Assembly: GCF_014490745.1 (NCBI RefSeq)
Contig: NZ_LZEU01000001.1
Span: 1,887,501 to 1,951,500, forward strand
Reading direction: 5' to 3'
Source of the DNA: Pseudomonas alcaligenes
GTDB lineage: Bacteria; Pseudomonadota; Gammaproteobacteria; Pseudomonadales; Pseudomonadaceae
DNA length: 64,000 nucleotides
Shown: positions 48,133 through 56,141 of the stretch, one piece after another
Layout: every line of letters starts with the position of its first letter
Position numbering within the stretch: position 1 is the stretch's first letter
Notes under the pieces: generated by a model
Databases searched by the model: none
What the model was told of the DNA's origin: nothing
The model's input: only the letters and a program-made list of their open reading frames with translations
Program-made: the position numbers and the translations under genes

Positions 48133-49209
48133 ATGCTCAAGAAACTCCTTCCGCTGATGCTGCTGGCATCGGCCAGTCAGGCCGCCGATGGCGTGCGCAT
48201 CTACAACTGGACTGACTACATCGCCCCGGACACGGTGAAGGCCTTCGAGAAGGCCAGCGGCAAGACGGCCCAGTACGATGTCTACGACAGCAACGAAACC
48301 CTCGATGCCAAGCTGATGGCCGGCCGTTCCGGCTATGACGTGGTGTTCCCCTCCAACCACTTCATGGCCCGGCAGATTCAGGGCGGCGCGCTGAAGGTGC
48401 TCGACCGCAGCAAGCTGCCCAACTGGAACAACCTCAACCCGGTGCTGATGAAGGCCCTGGAAGGCAACGACCCGGGCAACCAGCACGGCTTCCCCTACCT
48501 GTGGGGCACCACCGGCATCGGCTACAACGTCGACAAGGTCAAGGCGGTGCTCGGCGAAGGCGTGGCGGTGGATTCCTGGGATGTGATCTTCAAGCCGGAG
48601 AACATGGCCAAGCTGGCCCAGTGCGGCGTGGCCATCCTCGACAACGGCCCGGAGATGCTGCCGATCGCTCTGCACCAGCTGGGCCTGCCGCACCACAGCC
48701 AGAACCTCGACGACTACAAGAAGGCCGAGGCGCTGCTGCTGGAGATGCGCAAGAACGTGCGCTACTTCCACTCCTCGAAGTATGTCGGCGACCTGGCCAA
48801 CGGCGATATCTGCCTGGCCGTGGGCTTCTCCGGCGACATCATGCAGGCCGCCAGCCGCGCCAACGAGGCCGGCAACGGGGTGAAGATCGAGTACGTGATT
48901 CCCAAGGAAGGCGCGCCGATGTGGTTCGACATGGTCACCATGCCGGCCGATGCACCGAACGAGGAGGCCGGCTACGCCTTCATGAACTACCTGCTGCAGC
49001 CCGAGGTCATGGCCGCCATCAGCAACTACGTGCACTACGCCAACGGCAACGCCAAGGCCGACGACCTGGTCGACCCGGCGCTGAAGGCCGACAACAAGGT
49101 CTACCCGCCGCAGGAGGTGATGAGCAAGCTGTACGCCCTGGAGGCCATGCCGCTGAAGATCGACCGCGTGCGCACGCGCATCTGGAGCAAGGTCAAGAGC
49201 GGTACCTGA
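48133..49209 (+). CDS. Polyamine-type periplasmic binding protein (PotF/SpuD-like)
   Basis: A 358-residue secreted protein with signal peptide (cleavage near SQA|AD, residue 18-20). The mature start VRIYNWTDYIAPDTV and the motifs DVYDSNETLDAKLMAGRSGYDVVFPS and WGTTGIGYNVDKV are those of PotF/SpuD putrescine/spermidine-binding proteins. No permease genes follow, so it is an orphan binding protein here, sharing a transcript with the oxidoreductase and cupin. The GAGG before the ATG supports the start. Confidence 0.9.
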   Translation: MLKKLLPLMLLASASQAADGVRIYNWTDYIAPDTVKAFEKASGKTAQYDVYDSNETLDAKLMAGRSGYDVVFPSNHFMARQIQGGALKVLDRSKLPNWNNLNPVLMKALEGNDPGNQHGFPYLWGTTGIGYNVDKVKAVLGEGVAVDSWDVIFKPENMAKLAQCGVAILDNGPEMLPIALHQLGLPHHSQNLDDYKKAEALLLEMRKNVRYFHSSKYVGDLANGDICLAVGFSGDIMQAASRANEAGNGVKIEYVIPKEGAPMWFDMVTMPADAPNEEAGYAFMNYLLQPEVMAAISNYVHYANGNAKADDLVDPALKADNKVYPPQEVMSKLYALEAMPLKIDRVRTRIWSKVKSGT

Positions 49210-49229
49210 TCGGCGCTCCTCTGCCGTTC

Positions 49230-49258
49230 GCGAAGCCCCGGTCAGTCCGGGGCTTCGT
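49230..49258 (+). terminator. Terminator of the amine-oxidase operon
   Basis: CGAAGCCCCGG/CCGGGGCTTCG stem with a TCAGT loop, followed by TCATTT. It converges with the LRR-kinase gene. Confidence 0.85.
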
Positions 49259-50535
49259 CATTTCAGGCAGGTGAGCAGCTCGGCGAAGTCCGGGCGCTGG
49301 CTGCTGTCGGCCTGCTGGCAGGCTGCGGCCAGCGCCTGCAGCTGCGCCGGCGGCGTGGCGCAGCGCTGCAGCAGTTCTTCCAGCAGGATGCCGAAAGCGC
49401 GGCTTTCCAGACGCTGCAGCGCATGGCCCTGGGCGCTGCCAGGGGTGAAGAAGGAGGCTGCGCCGAAGTCGCTGAGGCGGCAGTCGTGGCCGTCGACCAG
49501 CAGGTTGTGGGCGTACAGGTCGCCATGCAGGATGCCACGTCCGTGCAGGTGCGCCAGCGCACTGGCCACGCCGCGGGCCAGGGCCCACACCTGTTCAGGG
49601 GCGAAACGCTGTTCGGGCGCGTAGCAGTCACGGCTGCAGCTGGCCAGCGAGGGCGGCCCTGCCAGCACGCGAAAGCGCGACTCCAGCAGCTCCAGCAACA
49701 GACCGTCGGGCTGCCCGGCCTGTGGCTGCAGCGGGCCGATCACCGGCAGCAACTGCGGATGGCGGCCGGCGGAGAGGCAGGCGGCCATCTCGCTGTGGGG
49801 CAGGCCGTCGCTGGTCATCTGTCCCCTGAACAGCTTGGCCGCCACCTCGCTGCCGTTCCAGCGGGCACGGTGGATCAGGCCGCTGGCGCCCTGGCCGAGC
49901 AGCTCGCCCAGTTGCAGTTGCGTGCGCTCGATGGGTGCCTGCGGATGGCCGGCCAGTGCCGCCGCTTCGGCGCGGTCGCTGCCCGGGTTGCCGGCGAAGG
50001 CCAGCCAGGCCAGGCGCGGCAGGTGCAGCAGCCAGTCGGGCAGGGCCTCCAGGCGGTTGGCGGCGATGCGCAGCAGCTCCAGGCGCTCGAGCCCGGCCAG
50101 GCTGTGTGGCAGCTCGCTCAGGCGGTTGCCGGCCAGCATCAGCTTCTGCAGGCGCGGGCGCTCGCCCAGTGCGGCGGGCAGCGCCTCGATACGGTTGTCG
50201 GTGAGGATCAGCCAGCGCAGCCGGGCCGGCAGCGCCGCGGCCTGCACATGGCGCAGGCGGTTGGACTTGAAGCCGACCATCTCCAGCTGCGGGCAGTCGC
50301 CGAGTACTTCCGGCAGGCTCTCGAAGAGGTTGTCCGAGCAGAACAGCACTTTGAGCTTGTGCAGCCGCGGCAGATCGGCCGGCAGGCTGCTCAGGCGGTT
50401 GCCGCTGAGGTTGAGCACTTCCAGGCTGTCGGCCAGATCGAAGATTTCTTCCGGGAAGCTCTGCAGGTCGCAGGACAGATCCAGGCGCTGGCAGCCGGCC
50501 AGTTCGCCGCGGTGCAGTTGGGCAAGCGTATGCAT
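49258..50535 (-). CDS. Leucine-rich-repeat protein kinase-like protein
   Basis: A 425-residue protein with two parts. Residues 15-190 are about seven leucine-rich repeats with the LxxLxLSxNxLxxLP pattern (e.g. LEVLNLSGNRLSSLP). Residues 205-425 are a eukaryotic-type kinase domain: glycine loop GQGASG (214-219), Lys234 of VAAK, Glu249, catalytic HGD with Asp339 and Asn344 (HGDLYAHN), and DFG at 356-358. The APE motif is not visible and the activation region is short. No membrane helix or signal peptide was seen, so it is probably cytoplasmic. Target is unknown. Confidence 0.88.
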   Translation of the reverse strand: MHTLAQLHRGELAGCQRLDLSCDLQSFPEEIFDLADSLEVLNLSGNRLSSLPADLPRLHKLKVLFCSDNLFESLPEVLGDCPQLEMVGFKSNRLRHVQAAALPARLRWLILTDNRIEALPAALGERPRLQKLMLAGNRLSELPHSLAGLERLELLRIAANRLEALPDWLLHLPRLAWLAFAGNPGSDRAEAAALAGHPQAPIERTQLQLGELLGQGASGLIHRARWNGSEVAAKLFRGQMTSDGLPHSEMAACLSAGRHPQLLPVIGPLQPQAGQPDGLLLELLESRFRVLAGPPSLASCSRDCYAPEQRFAPEQVWALARGVASALAHLHGRGILHGDLYAHNLLVDGHDCRLSDFGAASFFTPGSAQGHALQRLESRAFGILLEELLQRCATPPAQLQALAAACQQADSSQRPDFAELLTCLK

Positions 50536-50547
50536 GTGGGGCTCGGG

Positions 50548-51591
50548 TTATGCGCCGCGTCCGCGTTGCAGGCGGCCGCTGTTGATCAGCTCGGTGGCAC
50601 GGGCGCGCAGCTGGCCGCAGCCACCGTCGATATCCTGGCCGGCGCTGTTGCGTACCTTGGTCAGTACGCCGCGGCTGTGCAGGTAGCGCACGATCTGCAC
50701 GATGCGGTCGCCGTCCGGGCGCTGGAACTCGTCGGCTTCCAGGCTGTTGTAGGGAATCAGGTTGAGCACCGCGTACTTGCCCTTGAACAGGCGCAGGATC
50801 TCGTCCATCTCTTCCTGGCTGTCGTTGATGCCCTTGAGCAGCGTCCACTGGTACTGGATCGGGTAGTCGACGGCGCGGGCGTAGGCTTCGCCCAGCTCCA
50901 TCAGCTCCTCGGGGTCGATGCGCGGTGCACGTGGCAGCAGTTGCTGGCGCAGTTCGGCATTGGTGGTGTGCAGCGACAGGGCCAGGGCTGGCTTGATCCG
51001 CTGCTGCGGCAGGCGCTCGAACACCCGTGGGTCGCCAACGGTGGAGAACACCAGGTTCTTGTGGCCGATGCCGCCTTCGCTACCGAGCAGGTCGATGGCT
51101 TCCAGCACGTTGTCGAGGTTGTGCGCCGGCTCGCCCATGCCCATGAACACCACTTTCTTCACCGGGCGAAAGCGCCGGGCCAGGGCCACCTGGGCGACGA
51201 TCTCGGCGCTGCCGACCTGGCGCAGCAGGCCGCTCTTGCCGGTCTGGCAGAACACGCAGCCGACCGCGCAACCGACCTGGCTGGACACGCACAGGCCGCC
51301 GCGCGGCAGCAGCACGCTCTCGATCATCTGGCCGTCGTTCAGCTCCACCAGCAGGCGCGCCGAGCCATCCGCACCGGGGTGTTCGGAGCGCAGGCGCACC
51401 AGGTTGTCGAGGTCGGCGCCGAGCTGCGGCAGGCCGTCGCGCACGGACAGCGGCAGGAAGTTCTCGCTGTGCTGGCGACGGGTGCCGCTGTTCAGTGGCT
51501 TGCCCTGCAGCCAGGCGCGCACCACCCGGCCGCTGTGGACAGGCAGGGCGCCGAGGTCGGCGAGGCGTTGATGGATTTCAGGGATGCGCAT
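50548..51591 (-). CDS. RlmN-family radical SAM protein (paralogue)
   Basis: A 347-residue radical SAM protein resembling RlmN, the 23S rRNA/tRNA adenine C2 methyltransferase. The cluster motif is C108-X3-C112-X2-C115, and the mechanism-based cysteines appear at Cys101 (LCVSSQ) and Cys325 (GGCGQL), matching E. coli Cys118 and Cys355. The usual rlmN of Pseudomonas lies next to ndk/ispG elsewhere, so this is probably a paralogue with a different or overlapping target. Start ATG lacks a clear ribosome site. Confidence 0.86.
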   Translation of the reverse strand: MRIPEIHQRLADLGALPVHSGRVVRAWLQGKPLNSGTRRQHSENFLPLSVRDGLPQLGADLDNLVRLRSEHPGADGSARLLVELNDGQMIESVLLPRGGLCVSSQVGCAVGCVFCQTGKSGLLRQVGSAEIVAQVALARRFRPVKKVVFMGMGEPAHNLDNVLEAIDLLGSEGGIGHKNLVFSTVGDPRVFERLPQQRIKPALALSLHTTNAELRQQLLPRAPRIDPEELMELGEAYARAVDYPIQYQWTLLKGINDSQEEMDEILRLFKGKYAVLNLIPYNSLEADEFQRPDGDRIVQIVRYLHSRGVLTKVRNSAGQDIDGGCGQLRARATELINSGRLQRGRGA

Positions 51592-51659
51592 GGGGCGCGC
51601 ATGCTACCACCGGGCGCCGATACCGCGTAGGGCTGGTCGTCAGCGTCGCGGTGCGGTGT

Positions 51660-51977
51660 TCAGGGCTGGAAGTGCAGGGCCAGCCAGATGGCGTCGGCCG
51701 AGCAGGCGGCGACCCGGTGCCGGCACTGGGCGGGAATTAGCAGGGCATCGCCGGCCGTCAGTGCCAGGCTGCCGTCGGCGAACTCCAGGCTGGCAGTGCC
51801 GCGCAGCAGGGCGACCCACTCCGGCGTGGGCTGGTCGTACCAGAAGCCGGCAGGGCTGGCCTGGCCGTGGGAGATGATCTGCTCCAGGCGCAGCGCATCG
51901 CTTTGCAGCAGGGGGAAGAATTGCTCTTCCCCCTCAGCGGTCGGGGGCGGCAGCAGAGTCGTCACCTTGGGTAGCAT
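51660..51977 (-). CDS. Cupin-domain protein
   Basis: A 105-residue single cupin: motif 1 is around SPAGFWYDQPTPEWVALLRGTASLEF and motif 2 is TAGDALLIPAQCRHRV. There is no signal peptide. The gene stands between the RlmN paralogue and a lipoprotein gene with no overlap. The reaction cannot be read from sequence. Confidence 0.85.
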   Translation of the reverse strand: MLPKVTTLLPPPTAEGEEQFFPLLQSDALRLEQIISHGQASPAGFWYDQPTPEWVALLRGTASLEFADGSLALTAGDALLIPAQCRHRVAACSADAIWLALHFQP

Positions 51978-52003
51978 GGCGATCGCCTGCCGGCGGGTGG
52001 TCG

Positions 52004-52606
52004 TTACTGCGGGTCGACGCGCACGGCGAAGGCCGAGGTCAAGCGCAGCACCACTTCGCGGCCGAGGTACTCGGTCTTCATGTCCACATCCGGGCGCACC
52101 TTGACGGTACGCTCGCTGCCGTCGGGGAAACGCAGGGTGGCGGTGCGCAGCTTGGTGTCCATGGCCCGCACCACGGCGGAGATTTCCACGGTGTCGGCGA
52201 CCAGCATGCCCGGCTTGCTGCCCAGCGGTGCGGTTGCCAGTACACCGGCACCGCCATCGCTGGAGGCCTCGCCCGGCTGGCGCAGGTAGACGATGCGCTC
52301 CAGGCCGACCACGGCGTGGACGCGGTCACCGACCTTGAGCTGATCGAAGTTGTGCATTTGCGGCGGTGCCTGGAAGGTGCGGCTGTTGCCCTCGTCATCC
52401 TTGAGGGTAAAGCTGCGCTTGGCCGGGTCGATGGCGGTGACGCTGGCCTGCAGCTCATCGGTCTCGGTGACCACGCCGCCGGGCACACCTTCGGCATAGG
52501 CCGCAGTCTGCGAGGACTCGGTGCTCAGTTGGTCGTCGGCATTGCTCTGGCAGCCGACTACCAGGGCAGCGACCAGGGACAGGCTGAAAAGACGGGCTGC
52601 TTGCAT
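52004..52606 (-). CDS. Outer-membrane lipoprotein of unknown function
   Basis: A 200-residue lipoprotein with lipobox LVVGC (Cys19). The mature part is beta-rich with two similar halves: TAIDPAKRSFTLKDDEGN and RAMDTKLRTATLRFPDGSERTV, each followed by KVGDRVHAVV / KTEYLGREVVLRL, suggesting an internal duplication of a small beta domain. AAGGAG precedes ATG 52606. It may be cotranscribed with the DUF2846 gene upstream (14-nt gap). No known function. Confidence 0.82.
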   Translation of the reverse strand: MQAARLFSLSLVAALVVGCQSNADDQLSTESSQTAAYAEGVPGGVVTETDELQASVTAIDPAKRSFTLKDDEGNSRTFQAPPQMHNFDQLKVGDRVHAVVGLERIVYLRQPGEASSDGGAGVLATAPLGSKPGMLVADTVEISAVVRAMDTKLRTATLRFPDGSERTVKVRPDVDMKTEYLGREVVLRLTSAFAVRVDPQ

Positions 52607-52620
52607 GTTCAACTCCTTGC

Positions 52621-53100
52621 CTATGGATTTTGCGGTGCGGTATTGCGGATCTCGTAGACGGCGTCGTCGGCGCGCATCGGCCGGACGTGGATCAGGTAGC
52701 TGGGGCCGGGGCTGCCCAGGGTCATCTCGCTCAGGTTGAAGCGCACGTCGAGCTTGAGGTACTTGGTTTCCCCGGCGGCGACGCTGAACTCCTGCTTGAT
52801 GTCGCGCGGTTCCCACTTGGCCTGGCGGGTCAGACCGGTGATGCGCAGGCTGTGGCGGCCTGGCGCCAGCTCGACGCGGCGGTGGGAGTTGAACTCCAGG
52901 GTGCCGACGCTCTGTTCGTCGATCAGTACGTCCGGGTAGGAGTAACGCAGCGGTTGCCGGCCGGGGTTGTCCGCTTCGGGGCGATACAGGTAGACGACGG
53001 CCTTGTTCGAGTTACTCGGCGGCACTGCCTCGAAGTAACCAGGGCCGGCGCAGGCGGCGAGCAGGAATAGGAGGGGGAGTAGGGTGGGCAGTCGGCGCAT
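52621..53100 (-). CDS. DUF2846-like lipoprotein
   Basis: A 159-residue lipoprotein with lipobox LAAC (Cys17). The mature part has the DUF2846 signature VVYLYRPE, DVLIDEQSVGTLEFNSHRRVELAPGRHSLRI and a terminal beta sheet. AAGGAA lies before ATG 53100. It is coupled to the lipoprotein gene downstream. The function is unknown; in the envelope. The 141-nt space to the divergent DUF1883 gene holds the promoters. Confidence 0.86.
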   Translation of the reverse strand: MRRLPTLLPLLFLLAACAGPGYFEAVPPSNSNKAVVYLYRPEADNPGRQPLRYSYPDVLIDEQSVGTLEFNSHRRVELAPGRHSLRITGLTRQAKWEPRDIKQEFSVAAGETKYLKLDVRFNLSEMTLGSPGPSYLIHVRPMRADDAVYEIRNTAPQNP

Positions 53101-53241
53101 GGGCGTTCCTTCGTGGCGTCTGTGCTTCCCCAGCGTAGCAGCGTCTGGCATCTGCGCTAGCGCTCTGTCAGGGCAGGCCGCCGGCGGGCCCTGGCTGTGC
53201 TATCGTCGCGCTCCGCTTCACGGTCTCAGGATTCGCCACGC

Positions 53242-53532
53242 ATGAAATTCATCCACCAACGCGAGCAGCTCAACGAAGACGACATCGTCGTCATCCAGTG
53301 TTCGCAGCCCTGCAACATCCGTCTGATGAACGATGCGAACTTCCGCAGCTTCAAGAACGGCGGCCGCCATACCTACCACGGCGGTGCCTTCGACAAATTC
53401 CCGGCGAAGATCACCGTGCCCAGCAGCGGCTTCTGGAACATCACCCTGGACACCGTCACCCGCCGCGCGGTCAGCGTGACGCGCAAGCCGAAGCTGGAAT
53501 ACTCGATCAAGTTCGTCCGCCGCTCCAGCTGA
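53242..53532 (+). CDS. DUF1883 family protein
   Basis: A 96-residue small protein. It shows the DUF1883 pattern: an acidic start QLNEDDIVVIQCSQPCNIRLMNDANF, then FKNGGRHTYHGGAF and PSSGFWNITLDTVTRRAVSVTRK. No signal peptide or membrane helix. In other genomes this domain is fused or adjoined to TIR or other signalling domains. ATG 53242 is chosen as the conserved start; ribosome site is weak. It converges with the diguanylate cyclase gene, 16 nt between. Confidence 0.85.
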   Translation: MKFIHQREQLNEDDIVVIQCSQPCNIRLMNDANFRSFKNGGRHTYHGGAFDKFPAKITVPSSGFWNITLDTVTRRAVSVTRKPKLEYSIKFVRRSS

Positions 53533-53548
53533 GCCGGGCCGACGCCGC

Positions 53549-54850
53549 CTAGTCGACGCTGGCGCGCTGCTGGCCGGAGCGACCCAGGCGGTACTGGTTA
53601 TCGCCGCTGCGCTTGGCCTCGTACATGGCCTGGTCGGCGAGATGGATGAGCCGATCCATGCTCGGTGCATGATCGGGGAAGGCGGCGATGCCCAGGCTGG
53701 CATCGATGCGCCGCTGGCTGCTGTCGTCGGCCAGCGGTAGTGCCAGGGCGGTGAGGATCTTCTCGCCGATGGCGCGGGCTTCTTCCTCCAGCTGACGCTC
53801 CAGCGCCAGCCCTTCGAGAATCACCACGAACTCGTCACCGCCGATCCGTGCCACGCTGTCCGACTCGCGCAGGGCGGCCTTGAGCCGTCGTGCAGTGGCG
53901 ACCAGCACCTGATCGCCGGCGACATGGCCATGGGTGTCGTTGATCGTCTTGAAGCCGTTGAGGTCGATGAACACCAGCGCCACCCGCAGGTTGCTGCGGC
54001 GCGCGCGCTCCAGGGCGCTGCGCAGGCGATCCTCGAACACCAGGCGGTTGGGCAGGCCGGTCAGCGCATCGTGGTGGGCCAACTGGTGCATCTGGCTGGC
54101 CCAGGCCTTTTCCTCGGTGATGTCGCGCACCACGCCCATCATTTTCAGCGGTGTGCCGCTGGCATCCTTGGTCACGTTGCCGGTCTCGCGCAGCCAGTGC
54201 ACGCTGCCGTCCGGCCAGATCACCCGGTATTCCTCGTCGTGGTTCTCGCCGGTCTCGATGCAGCGCAGCTCGCCGGCGCGCACGCGCTGGCGGTCGTCCG
54301 GGTGCACGCTGTGGCAGAACAGCTCGTAGCTCGGCGTGATGGTGCCTGGCTGATGGCCGAACATGGCGTAGATGGCTTCCGACCAGTACAGGCGGTTGGT
54401 GTCGATGTCCCAGTCCCAGGTGCCGATGCGGGCGAAGTACTGGCTGCGCTGGAAACGCTCGGCGTCATCGCCGCTGCGGGCCGGTTCGCTGAGGCGCTGC
54501 AACAACAGCAGGCTGCCGTGCCCGTCGGCCGCTGGCAGGCGGCTGACCTTGAGGCTGGTGCCGGGTGGATCGGCGAGGGCGATGCACTGGCTGTCGCTGT
54601 CGTTCAGCGCCGGCAGGCAGGTGTCGATAGGGCGGCCGCGCAGTTCGCTCGCGGTCTTGCCCAGCAGCTGGGCGGCGACTGGATTGCACCAGCGGATGCA
54701 GGCGCTGGCGTCGAGGCGCAGCAGGCCTTGTTCCTGCTCGGCGAGCAGCTGGCGATAGTCGTCGAGCTCCTGGCGAGCCTGCCGCTCGCGCAGCAGCAGG
54801 TAGGTGGCGAGGGCAAGCAGAATGATGAGGGTCAGGGCGATAGGGAGCAT
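53549..54850 (-). CDS. PAS-GGDEF diguanylate cyclase
   Basis: A 433-residue membrane-anchored enzyme. One N-terminal helix (about 3-20) and a coiled linker precede a first PAS (38-105), a second PAS (135-255, PDGSVHWLRETG) and a GGDEF domain (about 260-425). The active-site IGGDEFVV is intact; there is no EAL domain. It is likely to make cyclic-di-GMP in response to an unknown PAS signal. It has a start 116 nt from the osmE terminator region. Confidence 0.93.
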   Translation of the reverse strand: MLPIALTLIILLALATYLLLRERQARQELDDYRQLLAEQEQGLLRLDASACIRWCNPVAAQLLGKTASELRGRPIDTCLPALNDSDSQCIALADPPGTSLKVSRLPAADGHGSLLLLQRLSEPARSGDDAERFQRSQYFARIGTWDWDIDTNRLYWSEAIYAMFGHQPGTITPSYELFCHSVHPDDRQRVRAGELRCIETGENHDEEYRVIWPDGSVHWLRETGNVTKDASGTPLKMMGVVRDITEEKAWASQMHQLAHHDALTGLPNRLVFEDRLRSALERARRSNLRVALVFIDLNGFKTINDTHGHVAGDQVLVATARRLKAALRESDSVARIGGDEFVVILEGLALERQLEEEARAIGEKILTALALPLADDSSQRRIDASLGIAAFPDHAPSMDRLIHLADQAMYEAKRSGDNQYRLGRSGQQRASVD

Positions 54851-54936
54851 GGTGCGTTGCCGATCCGTCGGGCAATGGCCTGCCAGGTGCTGAAAGTGCC
54901 GTCATTCTGCCTGATGGAATACCAGGCGCGGTAATG

Positions 54937-54958
54937 AAAAGCCCGCCAGGTGGCGGGC
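54937..54958 (-). terminator. Terminator of osmE
   Basis: On the minus strand GCCCGCC-ACCT-GGCGGGC followed by TTTT, 8 nt after the osmE stop. Confidence 0.85.
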
Positions 54959-54965
54959 TAACGGG

Positions 54966-55301
54966 TTACAGGGCTTCCCGGTTGGCGCTGTGCTGTTCGC
55001 AGGTCATGAAGCCCTTGCTGTCGACCTGGCCGTTGGCGTCGAAACTGACGTAGTAGACCTGCTGGTGGCCTTCGCGGTTGAGCACGTAGTTGTTGCAACT
55101 GCCGGGTTTGTCGCTGCGGTTGATTTGCGTGGAGGGCGTGCCGCCGATGGTCAGCACCTGCTGTTTGCTCATGCCGTCCTCGACCTGTTTGACCAGCGGT
55201 TCGTCGCGGTAGGTGACGTAGTCCACCGGGTTTTCCGGTTTGACCGCACAGCCGGCGGTCAGCGCTGCCACGCCCAGTACTGCCAGGATTTGCTTGCACA
55301 T
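54966..55301 (-). CDS. osmE: Osmotically inducible lipoprotein OsmE
   Basis: A 111-residue outer-membrane lipoprotein with lipobox TAGC (Cys18). The mature region is a BamE/SmpA-like fold with PLVKQVEDGMSKQQVLTIGGTPST and paired cysteines (GSCNNYVL, FMTCEQH) as in E. coli OsmE. The ATG at 55301 follows GGAG (9-nt gap); an ATG at 55316 is possible. It has its own terminator. Expression in osmotic or stationary stress is expected from the family. Confidence 0.9.
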   Translation of the reverse strand: MCKQILAVLGVAALTAGCAVKPENPVDYVTYRDEPLVKQVEDGMSKQQVLTIGGTPSTQINRSDKPGSCNNYVLNREGHQQVYYVSFDANGQVDSKGFMTCEQHSANREAL

Positions 55302-55538
55302 AACGAGTCGCTCCATCGAGTGGGCCGTTATGGCCCTGTAGTGGCTTGGAGCCTAGTACAACCTGTGAGTTCGGTTGTCTTGCACCAGCGGTTGCGCCTC
55401 GGCGCGGCTTGCAGGTGTGTGGTGGGCGCTGGAAAATCGTTAGCCAGCCGGCAAGCCGGCGCTCGCCGGCTCGCTTTTTCAGCGCTTGCCGGTCAATCTG
55501 TGGCCCACATCAGCCGTCGCCATTACAGGAGCACGATC

Positions 55539-56084
55539 ATGAACAGGATTTCACCGCTGGCCATCGCCCTGGCCTTCACCCTCGGCGCACCGCTGGCGCT
55601 TGCCGACGAAGCGGCAAGCGATTCGAGCACTATCAAGGATTCCGCCAAGGCAGCCGTGTCCACGGCGATTACCGCCGGCAAGAACCTGCTGGGCGGCGTG
55701 TCCGATGGCGTCACCGAAGGCCGGGTGGATGCCCAGGGCGCCGACGGCTCGATCGTCGTGTCCAACCTGGAGCAGCTCGATGGCCAGGTCAGCGTGCAGC
55801 TGCTCAAGCTCGAGACTGCCGAAGACGGCAACCTGAATGCCCTGCTGGGTTTCAAGAACACCACCGACAAGCCGCTGCGCCTGATCAACCTGCGCCAGAC
55901 CGGCGCCCTGCTGGCCATCGACCAGGAAGGCTACTCCAGCGCGCCGCTGCCGGGCCTGCTCAACCCGGACGACGTGACCATTCCGGCACAGACCGGGGTG
56001 CGGCAGAAGTTCGTCTTCGAGGGGCCGTCTGCGGCCGTGACATCGATCCGCCTGTGGGGCCGCGATTTCGAGGTGAAGAAGTAG
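55539..56084 (+). CDS. Secreted protein of unknown function
   Basis: A 181-residue protein with a signal peptide (cleavage after ALA, near residue 22). The mature part has an Ala/Ser-rich helix (SSTIKDSAKAAVSTAITAGKNLLGGVSDGVTEGR) and a beta sandwich-like region (VSVQLLKLETAEDGNLNALLGFKNTTDKPLRL) that may mediate binding. AGGAG precedes the ATG. It has a terminator behind. I do not recognise the family; likely periplasmic. 55302-55538 is promoter DNA with a GCCGGC-rich hairpin near 55447-55475. Confidence 0.8.
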   Translation: MNRISPLAIALAFTLGAPLALADEAASDSSTIKDSAKAAVSTAITAGKNLLGGVSDGVTEGRVDAQGADGSIVVSNLEQLDGQVSVQLLKLETAEDGNLNALLGFKNTTDKPLRLINLRQTGALLAIDQEGYSSAPLPGLLNPDDVTIPAQTGVRQKFVFEGPSAAVTSIRLWGRDFEVKK

Positions 56085-56097
56085 CGCCCCGCGCATG

Positions 56098-56125
56098 AAA
56101 AAGTCCGCAACTGCGGGCTTTTTTC
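56098..56125. terminator. Bidirectional terminator after the secreted protein gene
   Basis: AAAAAGTCCGC-AACT-GCGGGCTTTTTT, with one G-T pair. A and T runs lie on both sides between converging genes. Confidence 0.87.
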
Positions 56126-56141
56126 TGGCCGGGCGATGGCC

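Noticed and set aside
49423..51630. A 735-codon plus-strand frame across the LRR-kinase and RlmN-like genes
   Set aside because: Antisense to both; Ala/Gln/Leu-rich with no motif.
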